From the NCBI GenBank assembly GCA_020216925.1, contig JAIWOL010000038.1:1-18651 (forward strand): a stretch of 18,651 nt of DNA, given 5' to 3'. A model generated the notes under the pieces. That model made no database searches, was not told where the DNA came from, and was given only the letters and a program-made list of their open reading frames with translations. This document shows, piece by piece, positions 7,509 to 14,084 of the stretch (position 1 is the stretch's first letter; each line of letters begins with the position of its first letter). The DNA comes from Thiobacillus sp. (lineage in GTDB: Bacteria; Pseudomonadota; Gammaproteobacteria; Burkholderiales; Thiobacillaceae). The position numbers and the translations under genes were made by a program.

Positions 7509-7967
7509 TCACAGCGCATCCCGGATGATCTCCGTGAGCAGTTTCTCCACGTCCGCCAGCGCCTTCTTCAGCGCCGGATTCTTGCTTGCCGCCGGCTTGC
7601 GGTAGGCGATGTACACCGTCTTGTCGCCGGGGATCGTGTACACCGACACGATGTACGGGCACATCACGATCGCGTGCGGATCGGCTTCCATCATCGCGCG
7701 CGAAATCGTCGCGCTGCAGAACTCGAACTGCTCGCCGCGCCCGTAAACCTGCTTGGTTGCGCCCAGGTCCTTGCCCGTGCGCTCCAGCATGCCGGCGATC
7801 TGGTTGGTGTGGTTGATCTTCAGACCCTTGCCCTCGATCGACGCCTGCACCAGATCGCGCACATCCTCGAACGCGGCCTGCGTCTTGAACACAACGGTGT
7901 ACCCTTCCGCCGCCAGCGCCGAAAGCGGTAGGCAAACAAGGGCCAATAAAGCGACGAGTTTTTTCAT
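7509..7967 (-). CDS. Exported DUF302 protein
   Basis: A 152-residue protein with a Sec signal peptide (MKKLVALLALVCLPLSALAA). A DUF302 domain follows, with YTVVFKTQAAFEDVRDLVQA, an 'INHTNQIAGMLERTGKDLG' segment and a C-terminal VYIAYRKPA. DUF302 proteins have a small TT1751-like alpha/beta fold. They are often found in envelope-stress or metal/sulfur contexts, with no established activity. Two cysteines (in FEFCSA and VMCPY) could form a disulfide in the periplasm. The ATG at 7965-7967 has a clear AGGAG ribosome site 6 bases upstream. It is divergent from the ModE-type regulator, which may control it. Confidence 0.85.
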   Translation of the reverse strand: MKKLVALLALVCLPLSALAAEGYTVVFKTQAAFEDVRDLVQASIEGKGLKINHTNQIAGMLERTGKDLGATKQVYGRGEQFEFCSATISRAMMEADPHAIVMCPYIVSVYTIPGDKTVYIAYRKPAASKNPALKKALADVEKLLTEIIRDAL

Positions 7968-7995
7968 GATGCTCTCCTGGATTAAGCTGGCCGCA

Positions 7996-8026
7996 ATTGT
8001 CTGCCTGCCCGTGTGACCGCCACAAT
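7996..8026. promoter_or_regulatory. Possible divergent promoters between DUF302 and the ModE-type gene
   Basis: On plus, TTGTCT (7997-8002) and CACAAT (8021-8026) are 18 bases apart. On minus, almost the same bases give TTGTGG (8020-8025) and GACAAT (7996-8001), also 18 bases apart. The boxes are imperfect. The overlap would make the two directions compete and would suit control by the adjacent regulator. Confidence 0.25.
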
Positions 8027-8048
8027 GGTCGTTTGTTACACTGCGGCC

Positions 8049-8402
8049 ATGCCTGCTGCCCTACAAGCCGACGGCCGCTTCTGGCTCACCCTGGACGGCC
8101 GCAACTTCCTCGGTCGCGGCCGGGTCGAGCTGCTCCAGCGCATCCGCGAAACCGGCTCCATCTCCAAGGCTGCCCGCGCCATGAAAATGAGCTACAAGGC
8201 CGCGTGGGACGCCGTCGATGCGATGAACGCCGCCTGGGGCTCACCCCTGGTCGACAGCGGCCCCACCGGCAGCCGGCTCACCCCGGATGCCGAACAGCTC
8301 ATTGCTGCCTGGCAGCGCGCGGAAATGCGGCATTTGGCGTTCATGAAAAAATTGGCCACGGGCTTGCTCAGCGTTCCCCGCGCCCGAATCGATCGACAAT
8401 GA
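8049..8402 (+). CDS. ModE N-terminal-type winged-helix regulator without MOP domain
   Basis: A 117-residue LysR-like winged-helix protein with the ModE N-terminal signature: GRFWLTLDGRNFLGRGRVEL, then ETGSISKAARAMKMSYKAAWDAVDAMN (recognition helix) and a wing SRLTPDAEQL. The molybdate-binding MOP domains of full ModE (about 260 aa) are absent; such stand-alone HTH forms are common in proteobacteria. The loop before the wing is shorter than the glycine-rich loop I would expect. I chose the ATG at 8049 because it starts close to the domain; GTG 8013 or ATG 8025 would add up to 12 residues. No strong ribosome site is seen for any. Effector unknown; the divergent DUF302 gene is a plausible target. 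Confidence 0.82.
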   Translation: MPAALQADGRFWLTLDGRNFLGRGRVELLQRIRETGSISKAARAMKMSYKAAWDAVDAMNAAWGSPLVDSGPTGSRLTPDAEQLIAAWQRAEMRHLAFMKKLATGLLSVPRARIDRQ

Positions 8403-8438
8403 CCACAGCTTTCGCTCACCGATTTTGATAATCCAGAG

Positions 8439-8459
8439 GAGGCCGCCTCGATTAGAGGC
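8439..8459. other. Alternating small hairpins in the modE-like/rlhA convergent gap
   Basis: The 155-bp gap between the convergent genes (8403-8557) contains no convincing gene. A GAGG segment at 8439-8442 can pair with CCTC (8446-8449). Alternatively GCCTC (8445-8449) pairs with GAGGC (8455-8459) around the loop GATTA. This could act as a weak terminator in either direction, but no T run follows. Nothing else stands out in the gap. Confidence 0.25.
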
Positions 8460-8557
8460 TTCATTGCCAACGCAGCCGGCAAACAAGCAACGCAAACTTT
8501 TTACCGCGTCGGGCACAACCCGATTGACAAACCGGCCAAGCCACCCGAACCCGTCAC

Positions 8558-10501
8558 TCAGGGCCGCGTCTTGTAAAACGTCAGCGGCACGGCCTGCCTG
8601 GCCACGGCCGGTTTCAGCTTGCCCATCACGTGCATTTCGCAGGGCTTGCAGTCGAAGCGCAGAGTGAGTTTTTCGCTGCCGTTGACCAGCGCGAGCGGTG
8701 CGGCGCGCACGGTGCCCTGCACGCCGGTGACGCCCTTGGCTTGTTTCGGACAAAGACTCAGCGAATAGCGCACGCAATGCTTGGTGATCATCAATGACAC
8801 CTCGCCCTCTTCCTCGTGCGATTCGTAGGCGGCGGCGATGAGCTTGACGCCGTGCCTGGCGTAGAAGTCGCGCGCCTTGTGGTTGAACACGTTGGCGAGG
8901 TAGCTCAGTGTGTCTTCGGGATACGCCACGGGCGGCTCGACGGCGGCGGCGCGCGGCGGGCGCACCCAGGCTTCGGCACGCGCAGTTTCCAGCGCGGCCA
9001 CGGCGTCGCGGCGCAGGCCGTTGAGCACGGAGGCCGGGACGAACCAGGGCTGCGTCAGCTCCAGCGCGATGCCCCGGGATTCGAAATGCGTGGCGCCGAG
9101 CTTGCCCAGGTGTTCGTGCAGGCTGGCGAGGGCGCGGTCAGCATCCTTTGCCGGCTCGCGCGGCTGCGTGGCCTCGGCCGCGGCGGTGAACCCGTCTTCG
9201 TCGGTGAGCGTGAGCGCAAGGCCGTCGGCGGTTTCATCCAGCCGCATCCACACGCCGATGCGGCGCGCGCTGGAGGGTTTGTCCAGCATGCGCATCCAGT
9301 TCATGTCGCGGTTGCGGTTGACGGCAGTGCCGGCGCGCAGGTCCCTGAAGCTCGTCATCGGGTCTTTCGGAAACACGCGCCAGACGCCCTCGCCCACCTT
9401 CTCGGCGCGGTTGATCGCCAGTCCGGCCAGGTCTTTCTGCAGGGTGTAGTAGCAGAGGCCGTCGCCGTTGTTGAGCACGGTCGCGGGGTCATCGGTTTCC
9501 AGTTCCACCCATTTGTCGCCGAGCTTCTTGACGTGGCCGACCGGCAGGCCGGGGTTCTTGGGCGTGTCGAAGGCGCCGATGTCGTCACGGCGCCCGGTCA
9601 CGAAGTAATCGGTGAATTCGCGGTTGAAGTTCTGGTTGGGGTCGGGGGTGAAGGCAAAGGTGGTACGGCCGCTGGAGCTGCGCGCGAATTCGGGGCGGCG
9701 TTCGATCAGGGCATCCAGCAGGGTGCGGTAGTGGGCGGTGATGTTCTTCACGTAGCCCATGTCCTTGTAGCGGCCTTCGATCTTGAAGCTGCGGATGCCG
9801 GCGTCGACCAGGGCTTCGAGGTTGGCGCTCTGGTTGTTGTCCTTCATGGACAGCACGTGCTTGTCGTGCGCGACGACGCGCCCTTCCATGTCCAGCACCT
9901 GATACGGCAAACGGCAGGCCTGCGAGCAGTCGCCGCGGTTGGCGCTGCGCCCGGTGTGGGCGTGGCTGATGTAGCACTGGCCGCTGTAGGCCACGCACAG
10001 CGCACCGTGGACGAAGAATTCCAGCACGGTGTCGGGCCTGAGCGCCGCGCGCACGGCGGCAATCTGTTTCAGGTCGAGTTCGCGCGCCAGCACGATCTGC
10101 GAAAACCCCGCGTCCTGCAGAAAGCGGGCCTTGTCCGGCGTGCGGATATCGCACTGCGTGCTGGCGTGCAACTGGATCGGCGGCAGATCGAGTTCCAGAA
10201 GACCCATGTCCTGCACGATGAGCGCGTCGACGCCGGCGTCGTACAGCTGCTGAATCTGGCGGCGTGCCGGCTCCAGCTCGTTGTCGGCGAGGATGGTGTT
10301 GATCGTGACGAAGATGCGCGCGTTGAAGCGATGCGCGTGGTCGACCAGCCGCGCGATGTCGGCGATGTCGTTGGCCGCAGAAGCGCGCGCGCCGAACGCA
10401 GGCCCGCCGATGTACACGGCGTCGGCACCGTGGTTGACCGCTTCGATGCCGATGTCGGCGTCGCGCGCGGGGGCGAGCAGTTCGATCTGGTGGGGGAGCA
10501 C
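8558..10501 (-). CDS. rlhA: U32-family 23S rRNA C2501 hydroxylase RlhA
   Basis: A 647-residue cytoplasmic protein, very close to the length of E. coli RlhA (YdcP), which hydroxylates C2501 of 23S rRNA using an iron-sulfur cluster and prephenate-derived chemistry. The N-terminal barrel starts IELLAPARDADIGIEAVNHG with DAVYIGGPAFGAR. The U32 signature supplies the four cluster cysteines C169, C176, C192 and C196 (HGALC, SGQC, GDC, QAC). FKIEGRYKDMGYVKNI follows, then an insert domain (about 380-500, DUF3656-like) and a C-terminal domain with NHKARDFYARHG and CKPCEMH. The start is a GTG (10499-10501) directly before the conserved LPHQIELLAPA. The fold is often labelled collagenase-like peptidase, but full-length proteins with this layout are RNA-modifying. 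It is a single gene between the ModE-type regulator (convergent) and the YceI operon (same strand). Confidence 0.9.
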   Translation of the reverse strand: MLPHQIELLAPARDADIGIEAVNHGADAVYIGGPAFGARASAANDIADIARLVDHAHRFNARIFVTINTILADNELEPARRQIQQLYDAGVDALIVQDMGLLELDLPPIQLHASTQCDIRTPDKARFLQDAGFSQIVLARELDLKQIAAVRAALRPDTVLEFFVHGALCVAYSGQCYISHAHTGRSANRGDCSQACRLPYQVLDMEGRVVAHDKHVLSMKDNNQSANLEALVDAGIRSFKIEGRYKDMGYVKNITAHYRTLLDALIERRPEFARSSSGRTTFAFTPDPNQNFNREFTDYFVTGRRDDIGAFDTPKNPGLPVGHVKKLGDKWVELETDDPATVLNNGDGLCYYTLQKDLAGLAINRAEKVGEGVWRVFPKDPMTSFRDLRAGTAVNRNRDMNWMRMLDKPSSARRIGVWMRLDETADGLALTLTDEDGFTAAAEATQPREPAKDADRALASLHEHLGKLGATHFESRGIALELTQPWFVPASVLNGLRRDAVAALETARAEAWVRPPRAAAVEPPVAYPEDTLSYLANVFNHKARDFYARHGVKLIAAAYESHEEEGEVSLMITKHCVRYSLSLCPKQAKGVTGVQGTVRAAPLALVNGSEKLTLRFDCKPCEMHVMGKLKPAVARQAVPLTFYKTRP

Positions 10502-10522
10502 GGCAGTGTCCGCAAATACAAA

Positions 10523-10540
10523 ACGCGCATTTTACGCGCA
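10523..10540 (-). promoter_or_regulatory. rlhA promoter region with 7-bp direct repeats around a TAAAAT -10 box
   Basis: On plus, ACGCGCA occurs at 10523-10529 and again at 10534-10540, separated by TTTT. On minus, the segment between and overlapping them reads TAAAAT (10529-10534), a good -10 box about 28 bases before the rlhA start. No clear -35 is visible. Repeats 11 bases apart would lie on the same face of the helix. Confidence 0.35.
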
Positions 10541-10551
10541 CGCTGCCGTGT

Positions 10552-10575
10552 CGGCGGCCGGCCGTGCGGCCGCCG
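10552..10575 (-). terminator. GC-rich hairpin after the YceI operon
   Basis: CGGCGGCC (10552-10559) and GGCCGCCG (10568-10575) form a perfect 8-bp stem around an 8-base loop. It lies just beyond the stop of the downstream yceI gene on the minus strand. It is stable but lacks an immediate T run; the nearest T-rich stretch is about 20 bases further on. Probably a transcription end or an mRNA-stabilising hairpin between the yceI operon and rlhA. Confidence 0.4.
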
Positions 10576-10580
10576 GGAGA

Positions 10581-11150
10581 TTACGGCTTCTTGAAAGCTT
10601 CCACGGCCAGGGTCAGGGTCACGTCGTCGCTCACCAGCGGGGCGTTCTTGCCCATGTTGAAGGTGGAACGCTTGATCTTGGTCACGGCGTTGGCCCCGCA
10701 GGTTTCCACCTTGCGCATGGGATGCATGCCGCAGTTGAACGCGGTGACCTCGAAGGTGATCGGCTGGGTCACGCCCTTGATGGTGATGTCTCCCGAGATG
10801 CTGGCCGGCACGTCGCCCTTGTACGCCACCTTCGTACCCTTGAAGGTGATGCTGCCGTGGTTGGCAGTGTCGAAGTAATCGGCAGCCTGGATGTGCTCGT
10901 TGAACACGGCGTAGCCGGTGTCCACCGATTTGGTGTCGATGGTCACGTCGGCCGAGCCGGTCTTTGCTTCGCGGTCGAGCGTGATGGTGCCGGTGGTTTT
11001 GGTGAAACGATGGGTCTGGTTGGAAAAACCGAGGTGGTTGTAGCTGAAGTACGGGTAGGTGTGGCTGTTGTCGATGGTGTAGGTGACCGGGGCGGCGTGG
11101 GCGGCAACGGTCTGGGCGGCAAGAACGGAAGCAAGAATAAGGCGTTTCAT
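10581..11150 (-). CDS. YceI family periplasmic protein (first paralogue)
   Basis: A 189-residue protein with a Sec signal peptide (MKRLILASVLAAQTVAAHAA). It carries the YceI lipocalin-like barrel pattern: YTIDNSHTYPYFSYNHLGFS, TGTITLDREAKTGSADVTID, FNEHIQAADYFDTANHGSITFKG and ISGDITIKGVTQPITFEVT. Family members bind isoprenoid quinone-like lipids in a beta-barrel in the periplasm, and E. coli yceI sits beside a cytochrome b561 gene, as here. Two cysteines (NCGMHP and ETCGANA) are likely disulfide-bonded. The AGGAG ribosome site is about 9 bases before the ATG. It is the last gene of the operon, 50 bp after the second YceI gene. Confidence 0.92.
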   Translation of the reverse strand: MKRLILASVLAAQTVAAHAAPVTYTIDNSHTYPYFSYNHLGFSNQTHRFTKTTGTITLDREAKTGSADVTIDTKSVDTGYAVFNEHIQAADYFDTANHGSITFKGTKVAYKGDVPASISGDITIKGVTQPITFEVTAFNCGMHPMRKVETCGANAVTKIKRSTFNMGKNAPLVSDDVTLTLAVEAFKKP

Positions 11151-11200
11151 GGTGCGACTCTCCTGGCGGGGAAACAGCGTTGAAGTTGAACAGGCACGGA

Positions 11201-11758
11201 TTACTTGCCGGTGGCGGCAATGCGGAACTTGACGGTGACTTCATTGGCGACGGTTTCGACGTCGGCCCACATGCCTTCGCCAATGCCGAAGTCCAGACGC
11301 TTCAGCACAAAGCTTCCGTCGAAAAAGGCGATGTCCTTGCCCGGCACATAACGCACCGGGATCGTCAGGGGGCGGGACCGGCCCTTGAGCGTGAGCGTGC
11401 CGGAAAGTTCGAAGCGGTTATTGCCCAGTGCCCGTACCCGGCTGGAGACGAAGCGTGCCCTGGGGAACGCCGTGCGGTTGAACCACAGCTTGCCGGCGGA
11501 TTCCTCGTCGGCCTCGGGCGAGCCGGCGTCGATGCTGGCAAGGTCGATTTCCAGCGTGGCCTGCGCGGATTCAGGCTTGGCGGGATCAAACGCCATTTGC
11601 GCGGTAAAGCGCTTGAAATGGCCGGGGATTTTCACGCCCATCTGCGTGAACTCGAAGCCGATGCGGCTCTGCGCCGGCACCACGCTGCGGTATTCGATGG
11701 CGTGGGCAGCCGGAGCCAGCGTCAGTGCGGCGAGCAGGGTCAGGGATTTCAGCATCAT
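11201..11758 (-). CDS. YceI family periplasmic protein (second paralogue)
   Basis: A 185-residue exported protein (signal MMLKSLTLLAALTLAPAAHA). It has the same fold pattern as its neighbour but a clearly different sequence: YRSVVPAQSRIGFEFTQMGV, HFKRFTAQMAFDPAKPESA, LEIDLASIDAGSPEADEE, LSGTLTLKGRSRPLTIPV and a late FGIGEGMWADVETVANEVTV. Where most YceI proteins have a long 'hl.s.dFFd' loop, this one has ESAGKLWFNRTAFPRARF. The ATG at 11756-11758 has AAGGA 5 bases upstream; an adjacent ATG (11755) or an upstream one (11773) is possible. It lies between cytochrome b561 (25 bp upstream) and the other YceI gene, so the pair probably arose by old duplication or works as a pair with the cytochrome. 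Confidence 0.9.
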   Translation of the reverse strand: MMLKSLTLLAALTLAPAAHAIEYRSVVPAQSRIGFEFTQMGVKIPGHFKRFTAQMAFDPAKPESAQATLEIDLASIDAGSPEADEESAGKLWFNRTAFPRARFVSSRVRALGNNRFELSGTLTLKGRSRPLTIPVRYVPGKDIAFFDGSFVLKRLDFGIGEGMWADVETVANEVTVKFRIAATGK

Positions 11759-11783
11759 GAGGGTCCTTTTCATTTGCCCGGGT

Positions 11784-12314
11784 TTATTTGCCCAGGCCCA
11801 TGCGCTGCAAAAAAGGCTGGCGTTCAAAAAAATGGTGTTTGAGTGCTGCGGCAACGTGCAGGATGACCAGCGCCAGCAGCAGATAGTTCAGCCATTGGTG
11901 CGCGCTGCCCAGGGCATCGCCCAGCTCGCGATTCTTCTCCACCAGATCGGGCAGCGGCAGCACCCCAAACCACACGGTCTGAAAACCCTTGGCCGAGCTC
12001 ATCAGCCAGCCTGTCAGCGGCACAGCCAGCAGCAGCAGGTACAGCAGCCCATGGACGGCATGGCTCGCCGCACGCTGCCAGCGCGGCAGGTCGCCCGGCA
12101 GCGCTGGCGGACGATGGGTGAGCCGCCAGACGACGCGCAACCCCGCCAGCAGCAGCACCGAAATGCCGATCCATTTGTGGTAGCTGTAGAGCTGCAAGCG
12201 CGTCGGCGACAGCGGCAGATCGCTCATGTAAACCCCGAGCGGAAAGGCGACGAAGATCAGCCCGGCAATCAGCCAGTGCAGAACGACGGCAGGAACGGTG
12301 TAACGCTGGATCAT
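11784..12314 (-). CDS. Cytochrome b561 (YceJ-like)
   Basis: A 176-residue inner-membrane di-haem b cytochrome with four helices. Candidate haem histidines lie in VVLHWLIAG (helix 1), YSYHKWIGI (helix 2), ASHAVHGLLY (helix 3) and LVILHVAAALKHHF (helix 4). The family moves electrons between quinol and periplasmic acceptors, sometimes including superoxide. Together with the two YceI proteins downstream it matches the yceJ-yceI arrangement of enterobacteria. I chose the ATG at 12312-12314 (MIQRYTVPAVVLHW). Its ATGA overlap with the stop of the small upstream ORF suggests coupled translation. The frame is open further upstream, but that part is not membrane-like. Confidence 0.9.
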   Translation of the reverse strand: MIQRYTVPAVVLHWLIAGLIFVAFPLGVYMSDLPLSPTRLQLYSYHKWIGISVLLLAGLRVVWRLTHRPPALPGDLPRWQRAASHAVHGLLYLLLLAVPLTGWLMSSAKGFQTVWFGVLPLPDLVEKNRELGDALGSAHQWLNYLLLALVILHVAAALKHHFFERQPFLQRMGLGK

Positions 12315-12526
12315 GTCGGGGATTCCGGGAGGAACCGGGTCTGCGGGGCAGCTTGCCGTCCGGCATGGTCGGCCCGCGCGGCACCGGCAAATTGCGCCTG
12401 CAAACAGGCCAGGCAGGCGAAGAATGCCTTGTTGAATAATCTGTCGCCGGATTTCGCCTGCCGCACGATCTGGCAGCACTGCACCAGGGCGCAAAGGGTC
12501 GGCAGAAAATGGACGGGCCTGCTCAT
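12311..12526 (-). CDS. Small cysteine-containing hypothetical protein
   Basis: A 71-residue frame (or 83 residues from the ATG at 12562) that I do not recognise. It contains five cysteines, mostly in LCALVQCCQIV and FFACLACLQ, and a short basic middle. The C-terminus is proline-rich and looks unstructured. Its TGA overlaps the cytochrome b561 ATG by four bases (ATGA), and most third codon positions are G or C, which supports real coding. No good ribosome site precedes either start. It could be a short redox or metal-binding accessory of the cytochrome/YceI operon, or only a leader that couples translation. Confidence 0.4.
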   Translation of the reverse strand: MSRPVHFLPTLCALVQCCQIVRQAKSGDRLFNKAFFACLACLQAQFAGAARADHAGRQAAPQTRFLPESPT

Positions 12527-12578
12527 GTCGGGTTTGGCCACGATGCCCGGACATGTGATCATGCGGGTCGGATTCGAA

Positions 12579-12592
12579 GCAAACTAGTTCGC
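12579..12592. promoter_or_regulatory. Near-perfect 14-bp palindrome in a divergent intergenic region
   Basis: The bases GCAAACTAGTTCGC are self-complementary except at one pair, with AACTAGTT (12582-12589) perfect. The adjoining GTTC-N6-GAAC (12587-12600) is a second small dyad. They lie in an AT-richer patch between the minus-strand cytochrome b561/YceI operon and the plus-strand DCC gene, where a dimeric repressor (for example of MarR or TetR type) could bind. No regulator gene of that type is in the window. Confidence 0.35.
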
Positions 12593-12662
12593 ATTAGAAC
12601 CAATGTCAATTCATCGTACTCCGGCGGAAGAAACGCCGTCGCTTTTCGCTTCTCACCATGCC

Positions 12663-13049
12663 ATGACTCTACCTGCTGCGCCCCGACTGATTGTGTATTA
12701 CGACGGCGGCTGCGCCGTCTGCTCGCGCGAAATCGGTTTCTACCAGCGCCTGCGTGGTGCCGATCGACTCGACTGGGTGGATGCCGCGCGCTGTGATTCT
12801 GCCGCGCTGGGCGCAGACTTGCCGCGCGCCGCCGCCCTCGCCCGCCTGCATGTGAGGGGAACGGACGGTCGGCTGTTTTCCGGTGCACGCGCCTTTGCCA
12901 CGCTATGGTCTGCGTTGCCCGGCACACGCATCCTTGGCCGGATCGCAGGTTGGCCAGGCGTGGTGCATGTGCTCGAATGGGGGTATCGCGGCTTTCTTCG
13001 GGTTCGCAGGTTATGGCGCGGCAAGCAACAGTGCCGGTTTCCGAGCTAG
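12663..13049 (+). CDS. DCC-family (DUF393) thiol-disulfide oxidoreductase-like protein
   Basis: A 128-residue protein with the DUF393/DCC signature YYDGGCAVCSREI near its N-terminus (CxxC at residues 17-20). FYQRLRGADRLDWVDAA and the typical later GARAFATLWSALPGTRILG with a final aromatic and basic tail follow. The family has a thioredoxin-like fold and a presumed thiol-disulfide role. I chose the ATG at 12663, which leaves six residues before the first strand, as usual. The ATG at 12603 would add 20 unconserved residues. Neither has a clear ribosome site. It is divergent from the cytochrome b561/YceI operon and 81 bp before the binding-protein gene. Confidence 0.8.
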   Translation: MTLPAAPRLIVYYDGGCAVCSREIGFYQRLRGADRLDWVDAARCDSAALGADLPRAAALARLHVRGTDGRLFSGARAFATLWSALPGTRILGRIAGWPGVVHVLEWGYRGFLRVRRLWRGKQQCRFPS

Positions 13050-13130
13050 CAGAAATTGCCGCCCGTCGAAAAAAACGAACAACGCGCCGCGAAAAACGCC
13101 ATTCACCCGAATTTCTTCTATCGTTCCAGA

Positions 13131-14084
13131 ATGAATGAACTCGGCAACAGCGGTCGGCGGAATTTTCTGCTTATCTCAAAAAGCCTGGTTGCGGCCTGGA
13201 TGCTCGGCCGCATACCTGTCAGTCGGGGTGACGACGATCGCCAGCTCGAATCCATCATGCGCATTCAGGGGCAGATTTGCCGAACCCGGCTTGCCAGCGA
13301 GGATGCCCTGCCCCGCAAGCTTGCAGGCGATCTGTTCTACCAGGGCACTCACATACTCACGCACGGAGCATTCCGCGATCTCGCCGCCGCCTATAGCCAA
13401 CCGGGGCGCCGCATGGTCGCCGCGGGTGGCGGCTGCGACGACGGGATTGGCGCCGTACGCACGGGTGTCGCCGATCTGGGCGGGATGTGCTGTCCGGTAC
13501 GCGGGTCGCGAGCCGAGGGCATGCCGTATCGTCTGGTCGCACACGATTACAAGGCGGTGATCGCGCACCCAGACAGCCGGGTGACGCAGGTGAGTCTGGC
13601 GCAGTTGCGCAAAATTGCACGTGGAGAGATTGCTCGCTGGAGCGTGCTTGGCGGCCCGGATCGCGCCATCGCGCTGGTCGCGCGCAAGCACTGCCCGGAT
13701 TATTTCGAGCCGGTACGCCATTTGCTGCTCGACAATCGTCCGACATGGTCAGCGCGCGGCATTTATGTGGATACCGACGAACAGATCACCGACACCGTGA
13801 GCCGTTACCCTGCGGCGCTGGGGCTGGTGAGCTGGGTGTTCGTCAAACCCCTGGCCGAGTCGGGTCGCCTGCGCGTGCTGGCCGTGGACGGGCGGCACCC
13901 CGGCCAGGGACGCGACTATCCCCTGCTTGGACCCTTGAGTGTGGTCTATGCGCGCTGGAACGACACAAGCATGCGCCCGTTTTTCGATTATCTGTACGGC
14001 CCCACCGGGCAGCGTATCCTGGGCCGGCTGCTGCTGCCAGTATCCGCCCGCGAGGCGGGTTACGCCCCGTCCGCTGTGGCCTGA
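13131..14084 (+). CDS. Tat-exported PstS-like substrate-binding protein with cysteine-rich ligand loops
   Basis: A 317-residue periplasmic-binding-protein-like protein. The N-terminus (SGRRNFLLISKSLVAAW, residues 7-23) has a twin-arginine motif followed by a hydrophobic stretch, so Tat export is likely. The core follows the phosphate-binding-protein plan: a ligand loop at 99-109 (GGGCDDGIGAV) and TGVADLGGMCCPV at 111-123, where ordinary PstS has Ser/Gly-rich 'GSGxGI' and 'ADIGxSSR'. YKAVIAHPDS, LAQLRKIARGEIARWSVLGG, DTDEQITDTVSRYPAALGLVSW and PFFDYLYGPTGQ follow. Cysteines are at 50, 102, 120, 121 and 188. No ABC permease or ATPase gene is near. Its 3' end overlaps that of the histidine kinase by 25 bp, so it is more likely a sensor partner than a transporter part. 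Ligand unknown. The ATG at 13131 is the first that gives a proper signal peptide; a TTG at 13056 is also in frame. Confidence 0.75.
   Translation: MNELGNSGRRNFLLISKSLVAAWMLGRIPVSRGDDDRQLESIMRIQGQICRTRLASEDALPRKLAGDLFYQGTHILTHGAFRDLAAAYSQPGRRMVAAGGGCDDGIGAVRTGVADLGGMCCPVRGSRAEGMPYRLVAHDYKAVIAHPDSRVTQVSLAQLRKIARGEIARWSVLGGPDRAIALVARKHCPDYFEPVRHLLLDNRPTWSARGIYVDTDEQITDTVSRYPAALGLVSWVFVKPLAESGRLRVLAVDGRHPGQGRDYPLLGPLSVVYARWNDTSMRPFFDYLYGPTGQRILGRLLLPVSAREAGYAPSAVA

Noticed and set aside
8816..10594. Very long open frame (592 codons) on the plus strand opposite rlhA
   Set aside because: It is the antisense shadow of a strongly conserved gene in GC-rich DNA. The product is a low-complexity Gly/Val/Arg/Ala string with no recognisable domain.
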